Assembly (NCBI RefSeq): GCF_002915595.1
Contig: NZ_PQGG01000009.1
Coordinates: 55,782-119,781, forward strand
Direction of reading: 5' to 3'
DNA: 64,000 nt
Source: Zhongshania marina
Lineage (GTDB): Bacteria > Pseudomonadota > Gammaproteobacteria > Pseudomonadales > Spongiibacteraceae
The position numbers and the translations under genes are program-made. Every line of letters starts with the position of its first letter. Position 1 is the stretch's first letter. The notes beneath the pieces were generated by a model that did no database searches, had not been told where the DNA came from, and saw only the letters and a program-made list of their open reading frames with translations. Positions 17,903 to 26,570 of the stretch are shown here, piece after piece.

Positions 17903-18796
17903 CTAAGATTCAACGTCATACATAGATGGGCGCTCGTAGGAAACGCGGTAACGCGAGAATATGGCTTCCATTTCGCCGTTTGTAACCATATCCGAAATAA
18001 CGGCATCGACGGCATACCCAAGCTGGCGATAGCTATGTTTTATGGCAATACCGATATCCCAACTTTTACGCCCAAGCGACTCGAGGCCGTCGTTATCAAT
18101 ATCGAAATTATGTGGCTTGCTATCTAGGCCCCACTCTAATTGACTGCGCATACCAGCAACAGCGCTTAATTTGCCAGTCTTAAAATCAGCAAGGGCAGCA
18201 AATACTGATGGGTAGTGATGTACATTCTCACGCAGACGCCCCTGATAGGTTCCGACGAGAAAAAAATCTGGCAGGCTGTCTAATTCAACACCGATAGGCT
18301 GATATTGGAAGATAGCGAGATTTCTAACTTTACCGGTTTTATTTAAATCCCTAAGCAACTGCCAAGACTCTTTGTGATAGGGCGCTAACATGACCACCAT
18401 ATCATTGCGGGGCAGGCCATAGCCGTCTTGCGCATAGGAAAACTCACGATCATAGGGGACACGCATCATGACGTCTGCCACTTTGCGCCCTATAACACTG
18501 CCCTTCCAGACCGCATTACGCAGATCGTCATCCACGGTTTCATCGGCGGTCAGCCAAAACCAACGCGGCTCTACGCCCATTTCGCTTGCAATACGTTTAC
18601 CAATGTCTATATCGATGCCCGCTGGCTGCCCGTCTTTTAAAAATGAGTAAGGTGGAAAATCCCGATATACGGCAAACTCAATAAACTGAGATTTGATAAC
18701 GTCATCATATTTACGCGCATGCGCCGTGCTAGCAATGGCAAAAGCCAGCAACAAACACAGCGCGTGCAACCACAATGACATGCGTATAAGGCCCAT
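17903..18796 (-). CDS. Quinoprotein-dehydrogenase-associated periplasmic substrate-binding protein (MoxJ/XoxJ-like)
   Basis: This 297-residue exported protein has a signal peptide (residues 1 to about 27, ending STAHA). The rest is an amino-acid-binding type periplasmic fold: FAVYRDFPPYSFLKDGQPAGIDIDIGKRIA and ADVMMRVPYDREFSYAQDGYG. This is the group found beside PQQ alcohol dehydrogenases (TIGR03871-type, MoxJ/XoxJ relatives), thought to help mature or activate the dehydrogenase rather than import amino acids. It lies 10 bases after the pedF stop, and about 275 bases separate it from the dehydrogenase, which probably has its own promoter. Confidence 0.87.
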   Translation of the reverse strand: MGLIRMSLWLHALCLLLAFAIASTAHARKYDDVIKSQFIEFAVYRDFPPYSFLKDGQPAGIDIDIGKRIASEMGVEPRWFWLTADETVDDDLRNAVWKGSVIGRKVADVMMRVPYDREFSYAQDGYGLPRNDMVVMLAPYHKESWQLLRDLNKTGKVRNLAIFQYQPIGVELDSLPDFFLVGTYQGRLRENVHHYPSVFAALADFKTGKLSAVAGMRSQLEWGLDSKPHNFDIDNDGLESLGRKSWDIGIAIKHSYRQLGYAVDAVISDMVTNGEMEAIFSRYRVSYERPSMYDVES

Positions 18797-18806
18797 TACT
18801 CAGCAC

Positions 18807-19259
18807 TCATTCGCCTAGCTTTCTGGTATCTAAATATGAGCGAATCGCCCACATAGCTTCTTGACTTAAAATTCCTTCAAATGGAGGCATATATACACGT
18901 CCGTCGATAACCGCACCGTGACGAACCCTGGTCATGAACCACTGATCAGACTCTTCAATATCGACATATTCGTCCGGATCATTAAGCTTTCTTAGGTCTG
19001 GCGTCATGCCACCCGAAATTGCCTCTAGACCGTGACAGCGAGCACAATTTTGGTTGTAGGCCGAATCGCCCACCCGTATTGCCTCGGCGTCACCGCGATA
19101 GGGGTTAACATCACGCCACTCCTCACCCAGCTTGGGCAAGGTATCAGTATTTACCGCCTGCGGGGTGACATCACCGTGGGCTAAAACCCAAGCAGCTTGT
19201 GCCCCTAAAATCAAAATTACGCTGCTACGCAGAGCACGCTTAACCGTTAAATTACCCAT
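18807..19259 (-). CDS. pedF: Cytochrome c-550 PedF, electron acceptor of the alcohol dehydrogenase
   Basis: The start is the ATG at 19259, just after GAGGAATATT; the frame is open 8 codons upstream. The protein is about 150 residues with a hydrophobic export signal ending near VLAHG. A single c-type heme site CARCHG and a distal Met within RVYMPPFEG near the C-terminus identify a small class I cytochrome c. TPQAVNTDTLPKLGEEW is typical of the PedF/cytochrome c-550 group of PQQ systems. It takes electrons from the reduced quinoprotein in the periplasm and passes them to the terminal oxidase. It is cotranscribed with the MoxJ-like gene. Confidence 0.9.
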   Translation of the reverse strand: MGNLTVKRALRSSVILILGAQAAWVLAHGDVTPQAVNTDTLPKLGEEWRDVNPYRGDAEAIRVGDSAYNQNCARCHGLEAISGGMTPDLRKLNDPDEYVDIEESDQWFMTRVRHGAVIDGRVYMPPFEGILSQEAMWAIRSYLDTRKLGE

Positions 19260-19400
19260 AATATTCCTCAACCAATCTAACATTATTTTCTAACTTGACG
19301 GCACCGCGCTCAGCCAAATCGTATTGTGCTGATAGCCTAACAAACACCTAATTCCTGACAATTGTGCTTTGGTGTGAGGAAGTGCCGCGCAGACTACACC

Positions 19401-19411
19401 CTAAGTAGTAG
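19401..19411 (-). promoter_or_regulatory. CTACTACTTAG regulatory motif (reverse orientation)
   Basis: CTAAGTAGTAG on the plus strand is CTACTACTTAG on the minus strand. It is the partner of the plus-strand copy at 19466-19477 and related to the TonB/NosR promoter copies. Likely a binding site for a LuxR-type response regulator (inference). Confidence 0.55.
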
Positions 19412-19465
19412 TCGCCAGATATTGGATCAAGGGGAAATGTAAATAGAAGTCGCACGACAAATAAT

Positions 19466-19477
19466 CTACTACTTTAG
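19466..19477 (+). promoter_or_regulatory. CTACTACTTTAG regulatory motif
   Basis: The 12-mer CTACTACTTTAG is found here and, exactly, on the minus strand at 39843-39854. Both sites are in divergent promoter regions of PQQ-island genes. An exact 12-base match recurring in promoters of one functional group is unlikely by chance. Confidence 0.65.
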
Positions 19478-19684
19478 TCGCATATCATTACTACCTTCTT
19501 CATATATCAATACGCATGCGCTCCACATAGCATGAACGATAGACCAATTCAGTAGTAAGCGATAAACGCCAGAACCACCACTATAAAAATAGAGAGCCAA
19601 GGCTATGGTATTTAATATCCTATTCACTGCAGCTAAGCATATGTCGCTTAATACGCAGCTAAATTTTTTTAGCTTCTTAGGCTA

Positions 19685-20893
19685 ATGAAAACACGTATCC
19701 CCACTCCCCTTAGCCTGATAATCACTGTTGTTTATTTGGTGCTCTATTCGCTGTCGGCTACGGCACTGACCAAGCAACAACGCGATATTCCGATACTATT
19801 CATCGAACAAAAACACGTTGAAACCCCAGTCTTATCAAATATACGTAGAACACCGGAAACATCGGGATTAGATGGCACGCAACTCGGCATCAACGATAAC
19901 AATACAAGTGGGCGCTTTACTGGCGACAACTACCAACTTAAGGCGACATTAGTAAATGACGACAGCGAGGCCGCAGCCGCAGCTCGCGCGTGGATAAAAG
20001 ACGGCAATGCATTTATAGTCGCGAAGCTACCCGCCGCCGCATTGCTCAAGCTAAGTCGCGACGAGGACATTGCCAAGCATGCCATCCTCTTTAATATTTT
20101 GACGAAGGACGATGCGCTTCGTCGTAGTCAGTGTCGCCCGCGTTTACTTCACACCATTCCAAGCCGAGCGATGCTCACAGACGGGCTTGCACAGTTTTTA
20201 ATGTCAAAACGTTGGAAAAAATGGCTATTACTACGCGGCCAGCGAGTTGAAGATAAGTTATTTAGTGCCGCTCTTAAACGCTCCGCTCATAGATTTGGTG
20301 CAAACATTATTGAAGAGCGTGAATGGCAATTTAACGCGGACCTGCGTCGCTCTGCACAAAATGAAATCCGTTTATTTAGCCAAGCCAAAGATTACGACGT
20401 TACCTTAATCGCGGATGAAATCGGTGATATAGGTGAATATATTCCCTATAACACCTGGCTAGCTAGGCCCGCCGCAGGCACACAGGGCTTAACGCCAACA
20501 GGGTGGCACTGGAGTATTGAGCAATGGGGCGCGGCCCAGCTTCAAAATCGATTCAGCGATTACGCTAAGCGCGACATGAATGATATAGATTACGCAGGGT
20601 GGTTGGCGGTGCGCGCTATTGGCGAGGCCGTAACACGAAGCAATTCCATTCGCGGTGACGAGGTATACCAGTATTTAATGAGCGATGATTTTCAGCTCAG
20701 CGCGTTTAAAGGTCGCAGCTTAAGTTTTAGAAAATGGAACGGTCAACTTCGCCAGCCGATTCCCCTAGTTCACCCAAACGCACTGATCAGTCAATCGCCT
20801 CAAGAGGGTTATCTTCACCCCCACTCAGAAATGGATACGCTGGGCTACGACCGGCCTGAGGTGAACTGTGCATTTGAGGCATCAATACTGTGA
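19685..20893 (+). CDS. pedB: PedB-like periplasmic substrate-binding protein of PQQ-alcohol-dehydrogenase ABC system
   Basis: The 402-residue protein has a signal peptide (residues 1 to about 28, ending SATAL). The fold is the branched-chain-amino-acid-binding type: RDIPILFIEQKH, LLLRGQRVEDKLFSAALKRSAHRFG, DVTLIADEIGDIGEYIPYNTW and HWSIEQWGAAQLQNRF. The same sequence features define the binding protein of PQQ alcohol-dehydrogenase clusters (TIGR03863-type), called PedB in Pseudomonas putida, where the PedA1A2BC transporter is needed for lanthanide-dependent growth. The gene begins a co-directional series PedB-PedA2-PedA1-PedC. The ligand (lanthanide, or a lanthanide-related compound) is inferred by homology. 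Confidence 0.85.
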   Translation: MKTRIPTPLSLIITVVYLVLYSLSATALTKQQRDIPILFIEQKHVETPVLSNIRRTPETSGLDGTQLGINDNNTSGRFTGDNYQLKATLVNDDSEAAAAARAWIKDGNAFIVAKLPAAALLKLSRDEDIAKHAILFNILTKDDALRRSQCRPRLLHTIPSRAMLTDGLAQFLMSKRWKKWLLLRGQRVEDKLFSAALKRSAHRFGANIIEEREWQFNADLRRSAQNEIRLFSQAKDYDVTLIADEIGDIGEYIPYNTWLARPAAGTQGLTPTGWHWSIEQWGAAQLQNRFSDYAKRDMNDIDYAGWLAVRAIGEAVTRSNSIRGDEVYQYLMSDDFQLSAFKGRSLSFRKWNGQLRQPIPLVHPNALISQSPQEGYLHPHSEMDTLGYDRPEVNCAFEASIL

Positions 20894-20900
20894 GAGCACT

Positions 20901-21884
20901 ATGAAAAATCACCGCAGCTTCCGCATTGTCCGCGCCAGTGCATTACTAAGTTTATTGGGCCTAGCAATACCAAGTATGGCTGAGCAAGTGTATATCTCTA
21001 ATGAGAAGGACAATACCCTGTCGGTAATTGATTTAGACAGCCTTAAGCTTATCTCAACAATAGCGGTTGGCCAGCGTCCCCGAGGCATCACGTTCAATAA
21101 AGACTTTAGCCAGCTTTATATTTGCGCCAGCGACTCCGACAGCGTGCAGGTGATGGATGTTAAAAGCCAAGAGATTATTGCGAACCTACCCTCTGGCGAA
21201 GACCCCGAGCAATTTGCCCTGCACCCTAACAATAAGCACCTCTATATTTCCAATGAAGACAACGCAGTAGTCACCGTAGTTGATACCGAAAAACGCGAGG
21301 TGATTAGCCAAATAGATGTTGGTCTGGAACCGGAGGGAATGGCTGTTAGCCCTGACGGAAAATGGGTGGTCAATACCTCCGAAACCAGTAACATGCTCCA
21401 CTGGATAGACAGCGGCACCCACAAGCTAATCGACAATACCCTGGTTGGCCAACGACCAAGACATGTAGAGTTTAGCGACGACGGCAAAACATTGTGGGCG
21501 TCTTCTGAAATTGGCGGCACCGTCAGCGTAATAGATGTGGCAACTAGAACCATTAACCGCGAATATTCATTTCATATACCCGGCGTATATAAAGACAAAA
21601 TACAGCCCGTAGGCATTACCCTCACCCACGACAATCGGCTTGCTTTTGTTGCACTCGGCCCCGCCAACCATGTTGCTGTTATCGACATAGCCCAGCAAAA
21701 GGTCATCAAGTATTTACTCGTTGGACGCCGAGTCTGGCATTTAGCACTTAATTCCGATGAAACGCGACTAATCAGCAGCAATGGTATTAGCGGCGACGTA
21801 TCGGTAATCGATGTTAAATCCCTTGCCGTATTAAAAAGCATTAAAGTCGGCCGTTTCCCTTGGGGGGTTGCGGTAAAACCGTGA
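20901..21884 (+). CDS. pedA2: PedA2-like YVTN beta-propeller protein
   Basis: The start is the ATG at 20901 (MKNHRSFRIVR). The frame opens 11 codons upstream and overlaps the end of the PedB-like gene; the two genes are 7 bases apart with the chosen start. After a signal peptide (ending SMAEQ), about seven YVTN-type repeats of roughly 42 residues are visible, each like VYISNEKDNTLSVIDLDSLK or LYISNEDNAVVTVVDTEKRE. They form a seven-bladed periplasmic propeller. This protein is specific to PQQ-alcohol-dehydrogenase islands (TIGR03866-type). Its biochemical job is unknown; it may bind or deliver the cofactor or metal. Confidence 0.87.
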   Translation: MKNHRSFRIVRASALLSLLGLAIPSMAEQVYISNEKDNTLSVIDLDSLKLISTIAVGQRPRGITFNKDFSQLYICASDSDSVQVMDVKSQEIIANLPSGEDPEQFALHPNNKHLYISNEDNAVVTVVDTEKREVISQIDVGLEPEGMAVSPDGKWVVNTSETSNMLHWIDSGTHKLIDNTLVGQRPRHVEFSDDGKTLWASSEIGGTVSVIDVATRTINREYSFHIPGVYKDKIQPVGITLTHDNRLAFVALGPANHVAVIDIAQQKVIKYLLVGRRVWHLALNSDETRLISSNGISGDVSVIDVKSLAVLKSIKVGRFPWGVAVKP

Positions 21885-21894
21885 CAGCAAGACC

Positions 21895-22629
21895 ATGAGT
21901 AATATTGCACTGCACATTGAAAATCTCAGCTACCGCTACGGCGAACGCTACGCCCTGAGAAATCTCAGTTTAGATATTAAAGAGGGCGTATTCTTTGGAT
22001 TGCTCGGCCCTAACGGGGCGGGAAAAACCACACTCATGTCCTTGCTCACCCGACTGCTGAAACCAGCCAGCGGTGAAATTGGCGTCTTTGGCTATTCCTT
22101 AAGCAAGCACGCTAATGAGGCAATGCGTCACATTGGTGTGGTTTTTCAGCAGAGCACTCTCGATCTCGACTTGAGCGTAGCGCAAAACCTTGAATATCAC
22201 GGTGCACTGCACGGCATTGCGCCACGGGAAGTGCGCTGCCGTATACAGCAGGAGCTGTCACGCTTTGAGCTTTTAGATCGTCTACACGACCGTGTCCGAG
22301 ATCTAAACGGTGGCCACCGCCGCCGAGTGGAGTTAGCTCGCGCCCTGCTCCACCGTCCCAAATTACTGCTGCTAGACGAAGCCTCCGCTGGCTTAGACAT
22401 AGACACAAGAGCCAATCTTAATAAGCACGTTAGAACACTGTGCACACTAGATGGTATCGCTGCACTGTGGACAAGCCATTTAATTGAAGAGTTGCACAGT
22501 GAGGACCAAATATTAATTTTAAATAATGGCCAATGCCTTGCCCAAGGCCAAGCTAGAATCCTACAAAACAAACACAAAGCAAAAGATTTACCCGCATTGT
22601 TTTCACAATTAACAAGGCCAGCAGAATGA
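21895..22629 (+). CDS. pedA1: PedA1-like ABC transporter ATP-binding protein
   Basis: This 244-residue ABC ATPase has Walker A GPNGAGKTT, a Q-loop in VVFQQST, and Walker B LLLLDEASAGLD. The signature loop is LNGGHRRRVE instead of the usual LSGGQ. The same variant loop occurs in the ATPase of the PQQ-associated ABC system (TIGR03864-type). It starts 10 bases after the propeller gene stop and overlaps the permease start by four bases (ATGA), so the two are translationally coupled. Confidence 0.9.
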   Translation: MSNIALHIENLSYRYGERYALRNLSLDIKEGVFFGLLGPNGAGKTTLMSLLTRLLKPASGEIGVFGYSLSKHANEAMRHIGVVFQQSTLDLDLSVAQNLEYHGALHGIAPREVRCRIQQELSRFELLDRLHDRVRDLNGGHRRRVELARALLHRPKLLLLDEASAGLDIDTRANLNKHVRTLCTLDGIAALWTSHLIEELHSEDQILILNNGQCLAQGQARILQNKHKAKDLPALFSQLTRPAE

Positions 22630-23429
22630 ATGCCCTCGCTTATTACTACTGCTTTGTGGGTATACTCAAAAGGGAGACGTACCGATTTCTACAGCAGCGC
22701 TCTCGGTTTTTGTCATCACTTGTACGACCTCTTCTATGGCTAGCAGTTTTTGCTGCAGGGTTTCGATCCGCCCTCGGCATTGCCATTATTCCACCGTATG
22801 AGACCTATATAAGTTACGAGGTCTACATCGCACCAGGTCTAATTGGCATAATTTTGCTGTTTAATGGCATGCAAAGCTCACTGTCTATGGTCTACGACCG
22901 CGAAATGGGAAGTATGCGTGTGCTACTTACCAGCCCGATTGCGCGCGCCTACTTACTGGTCTGTAAATTACTGGCTACCTCCTTGGTATCGCTGTTTCAA
23001 GTGTATGCCTTTATCGCTATCGCCCGACTCTTCGAGATTACGCCACCGCTGATGGGCTACGTCTACCTGCTACCTGCAGCTCTATTACCCGCGTTGATGT
23101 TAAGTGCATTGGGTTTGTTCTTATCGTCGATAATACGGCAGCTTGAGAACTTCGCGGGGGTAATGAATTTTATTGTATTTCCCATGTTCTTTTTATCATC
23201 TGCGCTTTATCCGCTCTGGAAAATGCGCGAGTCGAATGAAATTACTTATCAAATCTGCGCATTTAATCCTTTTACTCACGGAATTGAATTAATTCGCTTT
23301 GCACTTTATGGACAGTTTAATCTATTAGCCTTTTCAGTTTGTTCCATAACAACCTTGGTCTTTTTAGCACTGGCAATAATTGGCTACGATCCAAAGCATG
23401 GATTGCTAAAACGAAAATCCGGAGGCTAA
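22626..23429 (+). CDS. pedC: PedC-like ABC-2 type permease
   Basis: The 267-residue integral membrane protein has about six hydrophobic segments: LLWLAVFAAGFRSALG, APGLIGIILLFNGM, LLATSLVSLFQVYAF, LLPAALLPALMLSALGLFL, FAGVMNFIVFPMFFL and CSITTLVFLALAIIG. It has the ABC-2 family landmark YDREMGSMRVLLTSPI. It overlaps the ATPase gene by 4 bases. It is the membrane half of the PedA1A2BC-like system. The ABC-2 family usually exports, so the direction of transport in this system is not settled by sequence. Confidence 0.88.
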   Translation: MNALAYYYCFVGILKRETYRFLQQRSRFLSSLVRPLLWLAVFAAGFRSALGIAIIPPYETYISYEVYIAPGLIGIILLFNGMQSSLSMVYDREMGSMRVLLTSPIARAYLLVCKLLATSLVSLFQVYAFIAIARLFEITPPLMGYVYLLPAALLPALMLSALGLFLSSIIRQLENFAGVMNFIVFPMFFLSSALYPLWKMRESNEITYQICAFNPFTHGIELIRFALYGQFNLLAFSVCSITTLVFLALAIIGYDPKHGLLKRKSGG

Positions 23430-23436
23430 TAATTAT

Positions 23437-23559
23437 ATGAATATGCCTAACAACAAGAGATATCGCAGATTAAGCATCAACAAACAGCTCGCATTGCGTT
23501 ATATTAACGCTACGTGCGCTTCCATAACGATAATTATTCTATCTCAGCACGAGGTATAG
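23437..23559 (+). CDS. Possible 40-codon small protein between PedC-like and response regulator genes
   Basis: An ATG at 23437 stands 11 bases after GGAGG (23421-23425), which itself overlaps the pedC stop. The frame runs 40 codons to TAG at 23557-23559. The stop abuts the GAGG that serves the response regulator start at 23565, so ribosomes could pass from one to the other. The N-terminus is basic ([10 protein letters not shown]) and the C-terminal half hydrophobic (ASITIIIL), like a tiny membrane-associated peptide. No homologue is known to me, and a chance ORF cannot be excluded. Confidence 0.35.
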   Translation: MNMPNNKRYRRLSINKQLALRYINATCASITIIILSQHEV

Positions 23560-23564
23560 AAATC

Positions 23565-24236
23565 ATGATTCACATTATTATTGCCGATGACCACCCCCTA
23601 TTTCGCGAGGCCATTCGCAATGCCGCCCAGCAACGCTTCCCCGACGCGTTAATTACTGAGACGGCATCTCTGGACGAAACCTTGGCGTATATCGAACAGC
23701 ATTCCGATGTCGACTTAGTGCTACTTGATTTAAATATGCCTGGAATGGACGGCTTAAACGGCATAGTGAATCTACGCAGCACTTATCCAGACGTGCCGGT
23801 CGTAATACTGTCGGCGGAAGAAGACAAAAATATTGTTTTACAGTCAATGACCTATGGCGCAGTGGGCTTTATTACGAAATCTATGCCCCGGGAAAAAATT
23901 ATCGCCGCGATTGAACAAATACTCGACGGCCAAGCGTTTCTTCCCCCAGACATCATTCGCCGTGCCGCGAGTAATAGCCACAGTCGCCGACAAGATAATA
24001 CCGGCATACCAACAGAAATTATTTCATCTCTCACTCGTCGCCAATTACTGGTATTTGAACGCATGGCGAAAGGCGAATCGAATAAGCAGATTGGCTATGA
24101 ATTAAATATCGCAGAAACCACCGTTAAAGCCCATGTATCTGCCATTTTGAGGAAGCTAAAAGTTCAGAATCGTATGAAGGCGGTACTGTGTGCATCTGCA
24201 GTAGATTTTGATCACTACCTGCATCGTTCACACTAG
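23565..24236 (+). CDS. LuxR/NarL-family response regulator (AgmR/ErbR/PedR1 type)
   Basis: The start is the ATG at 23565 ([11 protein letters not shown]), after GAGGTATAG. The 223-residue protein has a receiver domain with acidic pocket ADDHPLFR, phospho-acceptor Asp in [11 protein letters not shown] and conserved Lys in FITKSMP. A LuxR-type helix-turn-helix follows ([46 protein letters not shown]). Related regulators (AgmR/ExaE/ErbR, PedR1) switch on PQQ alcohol-oxidation genes. It probably responds to the hybrid kinase that converges on it (24275-26536) and probably binds the CTACTACTTTAG motifs (inference). Confidence 0.88.
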   Translation: MIHIIIADDHPLFREAIRNAAQQRFPDALITETASLDETLAYIEQHSDVDLVLLDLNMPGMDGLNGIVNLRSTYPDVPVVILSAEEDKNIVLQSMTYGAVGFITKSMPREKIIAAIEQILDGQAFLPPDIIRRAASNSHSRRQDNTGIPTEIISSLTRRQLLVFERMAKGESNKQIGYELNIAETTVKAHVSAILRKLKVQNRMKAVLCASAVDFDHYLHRSH

Positions 24237-24274
24237 GTATTTGTGTTGCGTGTTAATTTTAAATATTAAGAAAA

Positions 24275-26536
24275 TTATTTTTCTGACAACAAATAAACCA
24301 AAACTGATTTTAACTTTAAGGGCTTAATAGGTTTATTCAAAAGATGAAAGCCCAGCTCCTTAACCTGCTGACGCAATTCATTACTATAATTCGCCGTAAT
24401 CATCACCGTCGGTAATGATGTAGACAACTGCTCTCTTATAATAACTTCGGCTTCAAGCCCCGTGGTATCGTCATCAAGATGATAGTCTAAGACTAAGGCA
24501 TCAGGGCGCGGGCTTAGTAGTTCAGATTTATTCCGCAAGTCATCCAAAGACTGAGCACAGACGACCTCACAACCCCAATTTGCCAACACCAGTGCCATTC
24601 CCTCACAGATGGCCCAGTCATTATCAACGACCAAGATACGCTTTCCGGTAAGTGGATCCTGCCGTGACTCTGGGCGCACGTCTTCCTCGACAAAAATGTA
24701 CTCAGATTCTCCCGCATATGGCACGCAAACTGAAAATACCGATCCCTTACCAAGAGTGGATTGCAATTTAATTTCGTGATTTAAAACCGTAGACAATTTA
24801 TCGACAATCGCTAGCCCTAGACCTAAGCCTTTGTCTTCCCGCTGTTTTTTGGCATTGACGCGCTTAAACTCTAAAAATATTTCTTCTAGCTGATCGCTAG
24901 GCACACCCACGCCGGTATCCCAAACTTGAATTTCAAGATAATCCGCTCGCCGACGACAACCCAGAAGTATCCGCCCTTTGTCGGTGTAACGAATAGCATT
25001 ACTCAAAAAATTACGCAAAATACGCGCGAGTAGCTGGCTATCGGAGTAAACAGATATATTGCAGGGCACAAAACTAAATTCTAAATCTGCCCTCGCCGCC
25101 TGTTTTTCAAATTCATTTGCGAGATTTCGCATTAATTCATTTACAGGGAAATAATCTAGAATTGGCTCGACAATCCCCGCTTCCAACTTAGAAATATCTA
25201 CCAAGGTCCCAAGCAAAGACTCTACATCGCTGAGTGAATAGCTCAGTGAATTTACCAACTTCACTACACTATCTGGCAAATCGTAGTCCATTAAAGCAGT
25301 GGCAAAAAGTCTTGCCGCATTTAAGGGCTGCAATAAATCGTGGCTCGCCGCCGTCATAAATTTTGTTTTGGAAATATTGGCATCTTCCGCTTCACGCTTG
25401 GCTTCCAATAATGACTGTTCTACCGACGCCCGCTCGTCAATTTCGATACGCAGTTGATGATTTAATGCCGACAACTCAACCGTGCGCTCATGAACACGCT
25501 GCTCCATATGTTTATAAGCATTCTTTAGGGCCTCAGCAGTACGGCGTTGCTCGGTGACATCTTGGTAGGTGTTTACATTTCCACCACCGGGAATCAGATG
25601 GCTTTTAATTGCTATAACCCGGCCATCGTCCAGTAATTGCTCTGCCTCAAACAAGGCGCGCTGGCCACGATTAATATTAGCGTCGAGGGAATAGTTAAAG
25701 CCCTTCAGTGGAGAGTCCGCGAGCAGGGCATCAAAATCCGTACCACGAGACACATTCGCTGGCTCTATACTAACTAAGTTAGTAAAGCGATCATTCCAAG
25801 CTTCTACACTTCGCTCACCATTAACCAGCACCACACCTAGCGGTAAGTTGGCGATTAGTGATTGTAAAATGCGGTTTTGCTCTGCTAGTACTTTTTCTTG
25901 CCTAGCAATTTCACTTTCCTTTACTTGGGTAATATCGCTATAGGCTACCACCAGACCGTCGTCTGCAGTCGGTCTTTCAGACACCTGCAGCCAGCGACCA
26001 TCGGCGAGTCGAATTACCGTATCTCGGAAAATATCTCCTCGCTGCACTAACTTCTCAAATGGCTTGCCTTCTGGATCGTAAATACCATGCTCAAGCGCCA
26101 TTGGCGTGAGCTCTTTAAACGTTGTAACCCCCACTTCAATTTTTGCATTAGTATGGCGCCAAAATTCATAGAAATGGCTATTTGCCAATACTAGGCGGCG
26201 GTTTTTATCAAATAGCACTATCGCATCAGAAATACTTTCTATTGTATCGAGCAGACGCTGCTGAGAGTGCGCCGACTCCAATCGGGTTTCAGATAGGCTT
26301 TGATTTGCTTCTTCGAGTTTATAAAGGGTTCTACGCAGCTTTATGGTGCGATCTTTGACCTTGTCTGCCAATAGAGCCGCGTTTTGAAAAGAGCGATACG
26401 CATCTCCATAATTTGCCCAGCCCTGTTCAACTCTTTCTATAAGAACTTGGTTAGTTTTTTTTAATTTTTCGTTTTCATAACGCAAGGCTTCCAGCACACT
26501 TTCAACGCCTTTACTTTGCGCTACATTGCTATCCAT
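24275..26536 (-). CDS. PAS-containing hybrid sensor histidine kinase/response regulator (ErcS'/NahK-like)
   Basis: The 753-residue protein has no membrane segment, so it is cytoplasmic. Order: a coiled coil (about 10-110) and two PAS domains (about 110-215, with SDAIVLFDKNRRLVLANSHF; about 225-340, with LPLGVVLVNGERSVEAWN). A second coil follows, then HisKA with phospho-acceptor His in SHDLLQPLNAARLF, the HATPase with NFLSNAIRYT, DTGVGV and GLGLGLAIVDKL, and a C-terminal receiver (ILVVDNDWAICEG, LVLDYHLDDD). The domain set matches the ErcS'/NahK kinases linked to ethanol oxidation. It is the last gene of the run beginning at pqqA, after FIST. It most likely signals to the adjacent response regulator. 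Confidence 0.88.
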   Translation of the reverse strand: MDSNVAQSKGVESVLEALRYENEKLKKTNQVLIERVEQGWANYGDAYRSFQNAALLADKVKDRTIKLRRTLYKLEEANQSLSETRLESAHSQQRLLDTIESISDAIVLFDKNRRLVLANSHFYEFWRHTNAKIEVGVTTFKELTPMALEHGIYDPEGKPFEKLVQRGDIFRDTVIRLADGRWLQVSERPTADDGLVVAYSDITQVKESEIARQEKVLAEQNRILQSLIANLPLGVVLVNGERSVEAWNDRFTNLVSIEPANVSRGTDFDALLADSPLKGFNYSLDANINRGQRALFEAEQLLDDGRVIAIKSHLIPGGGNVNTYQDVTEQRRTAEALKNAYKHMEQRVHERTVELSALNHQLRIEIDERASVEQSLLEAKREAEDANISKTKFMTAASHDLLQPLNAARLFATALMDYDLPDSVVKLVNSLSYSLSDVESLLGTLVDISKLEAGIVEPILDYFPVNELMRNLANEFEKQAARADLEFSFVPCNISVYSDSQLLARILRNFLSNAIRYTDKGRILLGCRRRADYLEIQVWDTGVGVPSDQLEEIFLEFKRVNAKKQREDKGLGLGLAIVDKLSTVLNHEIKLQSTLGKGSVFSVCVPYAGESEYIFVEEDVRPESRQDPLTGKRILVVDNDWAICEGMALVLANWGCEVVCAQSLDDLRNKSELLSPRPDALVLDYHLDDDTTGLEAEVIIREQLSTSLPTVMITANYSNELRQQVKELGFHLLNKPIKPLKLKSVLVYLLSEK

Positions 26537-26570
26537 TTTCCGCTACCCGCTTACTGTAAATTACAATGCC

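Larger units (their letters stand above)
19260..19684. other. 425-base divergent control region (pedF side / pedB side)
   Basis: No convincing ORF is present. The region separates pedF (minus) from the PedB-like gene (plus). It holds two copies of a CTACTACTT-type motif in opposite orientation (19401-19411 and 19466-19477), matching copies at 39819-39854. A partial match, CATTACTACCTT, lies at about 19486. It is presumably the main control region of the alcohol-oxidation island. Confidence 0.6.
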
